Below are positions 54,983 to 64,000 of a stretch of DNA of 64,000 nucleotides, piece by piece. The notes below the pieces were generated by a model. It did no database searches. It saw only the letters and a program-made list of their open reading frames with translations, and was not told where the DNA came from. The position numbers and the translations under genes were made by a program. Source of the DNA: Pisaster brevispinus. Its lineage: Eukaryota; Echinodermata; Asteroidea; Forcipulatida; Asteriidae. Numbering within the stretch: the stretch's first letter is position 1; each line of letters starts with the position of its first letter. The stretch lies in NCBI GenBank assembly GCA_023634235.1, contig JAMKCF010000008.1, positions 6,408,676 to 6,472,675 of the forward strand, in the 5' to 3' direction.

Positions 54983-57419
54983 AAGTTTCTATATTTCTGG
55001 TAGTTTTTAAAAACAAAGAATGCCAGGAAACATCAACGTCATTTTTAAGCTTCTTTTGGGTTGAAAGAGCCAGAGCTTGAAATTGTAAAACATCTCCACT
55101 AAACCACTAAGGTCTTGTAGTGAGGAAGCCTCATTTTAACACAACCATATAATTGTTGTCATAATTTTTTTATATTTTGTCATTTGTTGACTTCCTTTGA
55201 AAGCTTACACGTGTTCAGTATAAAAAAATAAATAAAATGGGAATATTTGAGGAAAAAAAGTTGACAAAGAGACTTTTTTGATCAGAGACTTCCCATGAAA
55301 TATTTTTGCCTGAAATTCTATAGTCTTGGAGAATTGCGTAAAACAATCACTTTACTTTTGTAGATCTTGCGAGTCAAAAAATATTGATGTTTGAAAACAG
55401 TGAAAGTAAGTGGCTTGTCACTATTTTCTCACGACTCTGGTGACCGCTGGAGACTGCACTTTCCAAGATTAATTTTTGTATGTTCATATGGTGGGAGAAA
55501 CAAAGTGCGGATATTGATCTTTGACAATTCCTGATGTTGGTCATGTGCTTTTTATACACACAAAATATATTGGGTGTGGGAGAGGCGAAGAGGGAAGGAA
55601 TGTGTAAACCATGATTTATTTACCAGTTACTTGGCAATGGAAATGTTGTCCGAAACCGGATGCGTTAACCATCATGGGGAAACCCCTTCATTTTTACCTA
55701 GCCTACATGGCTTAAACCCGGCAAACACATTTGTTCTGATGTTTTGTGTCTGCCTCTCTTTCCTTTTGTTTTTGTTGTTGGCGGCTACCATTATGGCTAT
55801 GACTGTTGCTAAGGGCATTGCTAAGGACATCCTATACTTCAACACAAGATGGCGCTGAAATCTAGCCACAGCCGTAGCTGTAGCCGCCCAACTCAGACAA
55901 GGCCCAGGTATTGTGGTTTGTTTTTGTGGTGCGCGAAGGCGGGAAGCTAATAAGGGCAGGATCCTGTGTGCGTGAGGATCAGTTCAAAGATCAGGGATGC
56001 AATGTTCATCACGTGTTAATGTTATGAGCTGCTTGAAATGTGAAACAAGTTCTCAAGGTCTGGTTCCGACCTACTTGTAAGTCACCCTCAGCAACAGCCG
56101 TGGGTGGCACTTGCAGCCTTAAAAGGGGAGTAACAGCAAGGGGCATGAGCAACTGGAAAATGGGTTTCCCACGAAGGAGAACATTTCTTGCCAGTAAAAT
56201 AAACTCTCAGGGTATGTTACCTCAGAAGGTAACACTCATGAAGGTCACCATGCAGGATTTGCAATCGCAAGGTAATGGGTTCGAATCTAGCCAGGCTATT
56301 GTCTGATTTTACAACGACTATAATAAGTTTTGTCGTCTAGTTCACTGAACCGCAATTTATTGATTTGTGTAATTCAAAACCAGAAACGTTAAACCACTGT
56401 TTGTATGAGAGAGATTGGCTGTTGCCAGCTTGAAGTTTTATATCTCCTTGTGGGAGCTTTGCAAAGTTCTCTTGGTGGAAAGATCATCTAAACAAACGTA
56501 CTCCTAAAAAAATTATTCATGTGAGAATTACAGGTAGGTGACCCCCAACCCCATTTGTAACTCTTGGCACTTTGTATGCATCAAATTTGAACACTGAGCT
56601 TTATTCCCTAAATTTCTCAGCTAGAAATTCACGTACCACTGTGGGCAGTTTCAAACTTTAAGTCAAGGCCAAAGTGACGAAGCAAGTTTTACCGCAAAAT
56701 CAGCATGATTTTTTTTTCTACATCTGAGTAATTTTTAGAGATGCATTCATGTCCAAGTGAAGTACCATCAATATTAGAAATGCAGACGAAAGATCTTCTA
56801 GCGCCAAAACTCTCTTCCATGTAAACACTTCGTTGGAAGTATGGACGATAAACATCATTTGAATATCTTGGCTCTGTACCAAATGCTTTAGACTGGACCC
56901 ATTAGACAGTCACGATCTGATGCAGACACTGGATTTATCAACCATTGGTTTGGAACGCGTTCAAAAAATGTTTCCCCTCTTTATTGAAGAAACAGTCGCT
57001 CGGCCACAAACTAGATTAAATTACCACATTTCTTGGACCTTGTTCAAAAAATGATTCGCTAATGATTGAAGAGGTAGACGCTCCACAACAGCATAACCTT
57101 CCGCTGTCGTTATCTGAGCATGACCGCAAAATGTTTTGATCAACGCACCATATTAGGTGAATCATTAGCTCTCTTTAGTCATATCCCGTCTTTGAGCCAA
57201 TCCTTAAAGAGGATGAAATAAGTTTCTTCTGGAGAAATTCTTACGCAACGGTTTATGAAACATTGACTCGGATATGTCCGGAGTCCATCCAAATCCTTCA
57301 GCCACTATTTGTTCAACCTCCCCCAGCCATGTTTTAACTCAATACCCTAACCTGTGGACACCAAAGATCGACTCAATTGGTCTGGACCCAATTTCATGGC
57401 TCTACTTACGGCGGCGGCA

Positions 57420-57600
57420 TACTGTCGTCACAGCCTACAGATTGGGTGTGATCAACGATTGCATACCTTCTGACTGGCACCCCTAAACAAAGATGTTGAC
57501 AAATAGGGAGACCCCTAACATAGGGCTAGATAAGCTCAGTTGGTAGAGCGCCGGCACGTTAAACCGGAGGTCGTTGGTTCAAACTTGGCTCTAGTAAGTT
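57420..57600 (+). mobile_element. SINE with tRNA-like part
   Basis: tRNA-like 57,522-57,594 with TAAGCTCAGTTGGTAGAGCG and B box GGTTCAAAC. The body has TTGGGTGTGATC, as in the copy at 31,250. Confidence 0.65.
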
Positions 57601-57629
57601 TTTCATTGTTCTACACCAAATCACTTATA

Positions 57630-58070
57630 GCAACAATAATAATAACGGCTTTTATAAAGCGCAGTTCAAGAGATGATCATTGAGCTTCCAATACATACAA
57701 GAACAACATCAGCAATGTGAACAACAACATCAGCAATGTGAACACACTAGAACAATTGGGTTTGGAGATTGTGCTTCAAAGCATCAACTGTTGGTGAGGA
57801 TCTCATGGTCTGTGGTAACTGGTTCCAGAGAGTTGGCACCCAACACACTGAAGGACTCATCACCTATCCATTTGTTACTCTTAAGAGTCTTAGGGATGAT
57901 AGGAGTCATATATGTAACTGCTAAACAAATCCCTGCAGGGAACCAGTTACAAACAATTTTACAATTACATGTTTTGTTTTGTTCTTCAGCTGGTAATGTA
58001 GTAATACAATTCCTGTGCTTCATTTCACAAGGGACGGAAAAAATGGCTTTGAAGATGGTGTACTGAGATT
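57630..58070 (-). mobile_element. Dispersed repeat, inverse, with (ATT)n-type tail
   Basis: The tail, inverse of GCGCTTTATAAAAGCCG(TTATTATT), is at 57,635-57,665. The body includes a two-copy CAACATCAGCAATGTGAACA. Open on both strands over about 100 codons but unlike any protein I know. SINE or 3' end of a LINE. Confidence 0.45.
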
Positions 58071-58080
58071 TTAAAAACAA

Positions 58081-58216
58081 GGGCCCCATTTCACAAAGGG
58101 CTAATGATCTATGATCTTATTGCTATAATCTTATTGCATCAATCTTAATACAAATCACTATGGCAATATTGACAACTCATCTTAAGATGAATCGTAGTGC
58201 TTTATGAAATCGAGCC
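58081..58216. mobile_element. Short MITE-like element
   Basis: Begins GGGCCCCATTTCACAAAG and ends GCTTTATGAAATCGAGCC, an imperfect inverse. Related to the GGGCCCAATTTCATA elements. Confidence 0.6.
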
Positions 58217-59394
58217 AAGACATTGCACTTAAAAGTTCGTTGACTTAAAATGACAACCACACGTGTGTGTAAATTGCAATCTATGAAGCCTGCAAAACAA
58301 GGTTTTAGCCAGGATTTGGTAAAAGGGTGTCCAAATTTGCTGGAAATTTAAAAACTGGGTGTCCAAATTGTTTCTTTTACAATACATTTACATGTAAATC
58401 ACAGATGAAACAGGGTGTCCAAATTTAAAACAGGGTATCCAAAAGACACCCAGACACCCCTCTGGCCAACACCATTTGAACACTATGCCGGGGAAAAAAA
58501 TTAAATAAAACAAAAGTTTCTTTGTTATGACAGTATTCAAGCTGATATCCTTTCTTCCTGGTTTGGAAGGGGCATGCAGACAAAGAGGAGGGCGCTCCAT
58601 ATGGGATATCGGAATGAAGAACTCAAAAATAACAATTTAACAGGGCTCGAATTTGGGGGAAATATCCACAAAACTCAAGGGTCTGTAGCTAAAAAATTTT
58701 ACTGAACCAGAATTTGTTTGACAAGACCTTAATCAAAATGAGTTAAACAGGAATTGAAAAAATATTTATCAGACTCGGTCATAGTCAACATTTTTTTTCA
58801 CATTAATACACAATCAGGCAGCCTGATTATTATTCAAAAGAAAAACCGCAAGACTTTTTGGCCCAACGCTAAAATCACTGGCCTCGGGCCTGTGGTCCAG
58901 TGTTAATTTCGAGCCCTGATTTCATAGTAATTATTCATTTATATTGCGCCCTCTAAAAAATGATCAAAAGCGCATTAACATGCTTTAAAATGCACAGAAT
59001 GAAAGAACAAGATTAAGACGATAGACTGGCCACCAGGCATCAGCATGCAAGGGATAGACGATCAACAGCATGTGTCCCACTATAAAGACAAGTGGGTAGG
59101 GGAGGATTCATTTTCTCAATGAGAAAAAAATCGTAAAACTTTTGACATTTCGAGAGGAGGAGTGGCCCGCATGAGTGGACACATTCTGCATATATGGGCA
59201 GAGTATGCACCACTGATCAACCCTGAGATCCCACCGCCACTACTCACTTTGACTGAGTGAACGTGGGTGTGAGGTATCAATGAAAGGATCTTAATTACAT
59301 GTAAATGTCAGGTGCTGATTGCAATGTGTTCACCCAGTGGATTAGGTGTATCTGTGGCTTACTTTTCATACAGGCAGCATCATTTACTGCATGC

Positions 59395-59560
59395 ACTTAA
59401 CATACAAAGAGTTTCTCCTGAAGACGAGTGGTGTATACCGCTTGAAACGTCAAGACCACGACGGCTCTGTTCAGAGCCAACAATCCTCCCCAAAGAGATT
59501 TATACATGGTAAAGTACCTACAAGTTAACTAGTAATAGCTACTTTCTATACCATGTGTGT
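59395..59560 (+). mobile_element. Dispersed repeat fragment
   Basis: Contains GAAGACGAGTGG...GCTTGAAACGTCAAG and CCAACAATCCTCCCC...TTTATACATGG, similar to 9,770-9,870. The GAAGACG...GAAACGTC pair is reminiscent of Penelope-like element ends, but no reverse transcriptase sequence is present. Confidence 0.35.
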
Positions 59561-60084
59561 CCCCTGTGTGTATACAAAGATACCTTGTTCATATTATTAT
59601 TATTTATTTTTTTTACAAAATCACCAGCCTAGGTATGCTTGATTAATTTATTTGTGTCCTTTCTTTTCTGATACTGTTTGATTTCTAGGACTCAATGAAA
59701 ATTTGCACAGACGAAAGATAAACCAGCCGAGAGATATTTACTTATCATTATACTCTGATTTTTCTGCTACTTTTTGCTTTTCAAACTTGATCAAACTGGC
59801 AATGTTGCCAAATTGATAAAACTTGATGGTACTATGCAGGAAATTATGTCAGGGGTCTTTTTTTTTGTGGTTTGGCAAACATTGCAAGAACAAAAGTCAA
59901 GGGCATCATTTGAGAAGATAGGATAGATAAAGCAGTAGGCGGTGGTGAGGGCGGGAACGTGGATGGGGAGGGGATGGCACAGTTTGACTTTTGAGCCTCT
60001 TTGTTGGAATAATAGGCACCAAATAAACTTGATCAAGTGCTCATCCAGCATATTGTATAAATCAGTCAACCCAGAAGTCCTGGT

Positions 60085-60300
60085 TTTGGGTACAGCTTAA
60101 TGGTCCGGCTTTTGGGTTCGTCTTTGAGGGTTCAGATTTGGGGTCCGACTTTAGGCTGGCTTTGGGGTACAACTTTGATGTCTGGATTTGAGGTCTGGAT
60201 TTAGGGTCTGGCTTTGGGGTACAACTTTGGGATCAGGCTTTTGGTTCAGGTAAAGAGTACACTAACTTTGGGGCTCGGCTTTGGGGTCCAACTCTATGTA
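60085..60300. repeat. Degenerate short tandem repeat, TTTGGGGTCYGGC type
   Basis: Many 12-20-bp units of the form GGCTTTGGGGTACAACTTTG and TCTGGATTTGAGG. Confidence 0.8.
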
Positions 60301-61783
60301 GCATTTGACTACAGTTTAGAAGCTTCACAGGAAAAGCAAACACACAGAGTGATGAAAAAAGCCGCGAGCCACTTCTACAAAAGGGGCTCATCAAAAATTC
60401 ATAAAACATTGTTCACAACATTTGAAGGCTTTAACTGATGCAAGAAACCATAAACAGCGACTGCAAACAATACATAAGTCCCATGTGAACTTATCCATCA
60501 GTAAAATTCCAACTTGATTAGGTTGCTGGTACAGATAACGTCCACAAAACCTCTAGATGAATAGTCAACCCTAGGCATTCCCAATTCGTCATAATGCAGC
60601 TGCGTGTTTTGTTTGATTCTGTTGAACTTCAGAACTGCAAACACAATTAGTCCCATATGGACTTCTCAGTCAATGCATATTGACGATGCTGATACAGTGC
60701 TGTTCAAACCACTGTGGATTAGTAGGAATTAAGGGATTAAAGAGATTAGTACACATTACTAATCCATCACCAGCAATAAGTCTGACAAGTACTCAAAAGA
60801 TTCTTTCGATTTCATCCAATCAGAGGGATTCAAAGATCTGACCAAGACTCTCATGAATATGGAAACTTGATGACAACTTTGGAAAAATTATCTTTCAAAG
60901 CAACTTCTACAAACATGAATGAAAATAGAAAAGTTTGACATAAAAGAATAGCAGTGTCCCCGTGGATTTAAATCTTTTTGGACAGGTGTACCGGCCTGCG
61001 GATTAAATCGGCCCAGTCTATTTCGTATTTGAACTGGTTGCAACGCATCACATGACCTTAAAATAACCATTGTGAAAATATAATCTTTGACCAAAATAAA
61101 GTTTGGGATTGTGTGCTCCATCAGACAGCGATGGCGATGAGCTCGGATTTCTCTGTTTGAATTCTATGAAGAGCAACCAATTCCAGAACACACGCTTCAA
61201 ACTTTGGGCAATTCCACAATAATAATATAGATACATATATTGGCTGGGGTATCAGATATATATATTTTTTTATTCTGAATGCATTAAGGAATGGCACTCT
61301 CGTATTGTTGAAATTTTTATTTTGGTCGTGACAAATTTCTCTGTATCAAGTTTCGGAACCCTTCTGAGAAACTATTCTGCAAACCGGACGTGTAATTCCA
61401 TTCTAGGTTGACAGACACTTTAGAAACATAAATCTATCATAACATAATGTCGGGTCCTCCCATACACAAACTGCTAAGTGCAGATTGATACGTGTGAAAA
61501 TAAATATAATGATTTTTATTTATTTATTTTTTTTATTTAAGACCGAATTCCCCAAAACATAAATACTAAACCATTTAAAATGCTCCAGATTGCACAGTAG
61601 AGCTTTTAAAAAACCCAAAAATAAACATCAAGTACAAAACATTCCCGAGGACCTTGTTTCAATTCAGCGTGCTTCGGACAAACTTGCAAAAACTGGGTCC
61701 AGAATGCCCCCAGTTTTGAAAATCCTAGGAGCAACCTGAATGCACTACTAACAACTGCACTGAATGTTGTACTGGTACAGTCT

Positions 61784-61978
61784 AGGGCCTAATTTCATAA
61801 AGCTGTTAAGCAGAAAATTCTGCTTAGGAAATTTCTATACTTAGCTAGAAATGAGCCGGGTACCAGTACTAACAATGTAAACTTTATGGAATGTTGGCTG
61901 GTAACCTAATTCTGCTAAGCAAGATTTTTCTGTGCTTAGCAAGTGTCTGTGCTTACAGGCTTTATGAAATTGGGCCCA
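61784..61978. mobile_element. MITE-like element, GGGCCCAATTTCATA family
   Basis: Begins AGGGCCTAATTTCATAAAGC and ends with the inverse GCTTTATGAAATTGGGCCC. Sub-terminal AAGCAGAAAATTCTGCTTAG is itself palindromic. Confidence 0.75.
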
Positions 61979-62113
61979 TATCTGTCAGGCAAATCTATGA
62001 TCGACTTGAAGCCAGTGCACAACAACCAACATGTTTACACCAGATATATAATAACTAACGGGATAAAGAATAGTATTTTGGCTTTACCATTACACCTTAC
62101 ATTGAATGCCACC

Positions 62114-62368
62114 AGGGCCCAATTTCATAGAGCTGCTTAACGGCCGATTTTGTGCTTACTGTCATGACTGTGCCACATCAATCTAATAGCACTGCTAACC
62201 GGTGCTTACTGTATGAAAATGAATGACGTAACAATGCATTAATCCATGGTGAACATGCAAGACGGCTAACCTGTGAAATACGCTTACGCTTACGCTTAAG
62301 CAAATTTTTCTGCTATAGTTAGCACGAAAATTTGCTTACCATTAAGCAGCGCTATGAAATTGGGCCCT
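62114..62368. mobile_element. 255-bp MITE, GGGCCCAATTTCATA family
   Basis: Terminal inverted repeats of 27 bp with one mismatch, starting AGGGCCCAATTTCATAGAGC. It shares its interior with the element at 2,339-2,613 in opposite orientation. No coding capacity. Confidence 0.88.
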
Positions 62369-63114
62369 GAGTACGGTTGTGTGCCTGAGAATTTGTTCCC
62401 ACAAGACTCAGACAGAATATATATTATGATACATCGGTGTAGGGGTAAAGTGTTTTTATACATAGTCATAACTACTTTGTCTTCTAGAAATCTAGATGAT
62501 GTCTCTTACAAAGAAACTATTTCTACTTTTTGATAGCTTTAATGCACTTTGCAACCAAATCCTTCCTAACAAAAAGAACAGCTATAATCACGTTTTATGT
62601 AAATGCCAATCACAAAGAAAACTCGTGAAAATGAAGAGAAAACTTACTAAAAAGTGCACCCAAGAAAAGCCGTCATAAAATTGTGAATGAGATTACGCAT
62701 TGATGGTTTTGAAATCTAATAAACAGTCCTCTCTGGACGGTAAATGACTTGGCGCAACAATCAGTAAGTTCTTAATGTGCATATCCGAAATCACAATGAA
62801 CTCCGTCAGATAACGGCTTCCATCAAGAAATTTGCTTCTGTCATGCATCAAATCTCCCATTGGATCTAAATTAATGTGCACCGATAAAGCCGCACCAACA
62901 ATGCCGTCTATTTTTTTTACAAACATTCTAAACAGCTTAGAATCTATACAAATTTTTCAGAGACTGCATCGTCGTATAAGAGCAGACAATTGGAGAACTT
63001 CAAGACTTGTTTTTGATGGAAAGTGCAGGGTTTGGAGACCAGACTTTACAAGATTCCATGTCTGCCACACCACAAAGGGAGTGTGCATTTGAACAAGCCC
63101 TAAAACGCTTTTTA

Positions 63115-63295
63115 ATAATAATAATAATATATTGTATTTGTATAGCGCCTACTGCAGGCCAGCCTCTAAGCGCTTAACATTCAGTATTTTCCTGCAAGGT
63201 ATTTGGGGCTACGTTTGAAGTATGAGACCTACTCCTTTACATAGCACCTTGTAATGGTTTACAAGGTGCTGTGGCGCAATATGCAGCCGATCAGC
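63115..63295 (-). mobile_element. 3' part of tRNA-Leu-type SINE, inverted
   Basis: (TAA)n, then TTTGTATAGCGCCTACTG, and further GCACCTTGTAA...GCGCAATATGCAGCC, which is the inverse of GGCTGCTTAATGCGCCGTAGC in the SINE at 52,288. Confidence 0.6.
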
Positions 63296-64000
63296 TTTTT
63301 AGTGATGTGATCAAAACATTCATTCTCGTTTTTATTTTTAGTCCAGAATGAGCATTAACCAGCATTGACAATTGACAATTGTTGAGTGCGTAAGGGCTGG
63401 GGGGCAGTTTGGGTTCCCAAGACCAACTGTCAAAGTAAACATGAGTTTACTTACCAAACCTGTAAAATAACAATCGAGTTCAAAACTTTGTGCACTTAAT
63501 TGTCGTTACTCACTATCGCCCTAAAAGATTACTTTCACATCGCACCTACATCAAGCAAGCCAAACAAGGAGAGGGGCATAATCACCCATCCACCCCTGTC
63601 CCATTTTCCACAGGCGTCGTCCAAATCTACTCACATTGTTTTCTTTAATCCACTTGCAAATTTCAAATAGATCCAAGCTTATCCCCCGATGCTAGAGGAG
63701 CACACACAATAATCCGCAGCCAAAACCCAAAAAGCGATCCTCACATCTACCCCCCCGCACTTCAACTGTTTGACAGACACCGAACCAATGAAAGAGAGAC
63801 ACTGTTATTGAGAACAAGTAGAGAGAGACAATGTATCCAGGTGGAGACGACAGCTAATTGAGTTAGCGGATCCCTCTGAAAACTTCTGGCAATGTGTGGC
63901 GACAGGCCAATGCGACAACAAGCCCGGCAGCAAGACAAGAGAGGGGGAAGGGGTATGAATAATACATGTGCATCACGGTCATCCCTTCTTTTTTTTCTTT

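Larger units (their letters stand above)
53161..64000. other. Upstream flank without recognised gene
   Basis: Repeats are listed separately. Open frames here are under 130 codons and lack recognised domains. The frame at 62,926-62,693 (minus, 77 codons) and the frame at 55,574-55,858 (plus, one hydrophobic stretch) were examined and not supported. Confidence 0.5.

Noticed and set aside
55574..55858. 94-codon frame with a hydrophobic helix
   Set aside because: Open on both strands, no homology recognised, no splice or neighbour support.
62693..62926. 77-codon minus-strand frame of protein-like composition
   Set aside because: No recognised motif, a stop closely upstream and no convincing acceptor in frame.

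Overview
The window is eukaryotic: GT-AG introns, AT-rich intergenic DNA, several tRNA-derived SINEs, MITE-like foldback elements, minisatellites and no operons. The one clear protein-coding gene is closest, from recalled family sequences, to SLC7A9 (b0,+AT). Together with SINE tails of the form GCGCTATATAA followed by ATT repeats, this suggests a marine invertebrate deuterostome, most likely an echinoderm. That assignment is inference; no species is claimed.

Positions about 205-22,590 form one giant imperfect inverted repeat. The left arm (about 205-9,728) and right arm (about 10,362-22,590) mirror each other, with roughly 12% mismatch in a stretch aligned by eye, around a spacer of about 630 bp. 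Mirrored pieces are a ~79-bp BamHI-site minisatellite, an alternating ~156-bp A/B array, triple GAGGGCGCCC blocks, a tRNA-like sequence and exon-like segments with splice sites. Next to the spacer both arms carry an ETS-like and NRF1-like promoter sequence and a first exon with its own ATG and donor, pointing away from each other.

Positions 22,591-30,690 show only small repeats.

Positions 30,692-51,395 (minus strand) hold a complete SLC7-family light-chain amino acid transporter gene. Twelve coding exon positions splice in perfect phase to 1,548 nt, 515 residues. Exon 3 exists as three alternative tandem copies of exactly 246 nt each, and exon 8 as two copies of exactly 104 nt each. Copies share phase and splice-site arrangement but encode different versions of TM2-TM3 plus the loop, and of TM8. 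The gene can thus make six transporters that differ in helices expected to line the substrate site, while TM1 and TM6 stay constant. Double inclusion or skipping of exon 8 creates a stop codon in exon 9, which supports mutually exclusive use. A possible alternative first coding exon lies at 53,083-53,160.

Positions 53,161-64,000 contain MITEs, SINE fragments and short tandem repeats. I found no convincing gene there.
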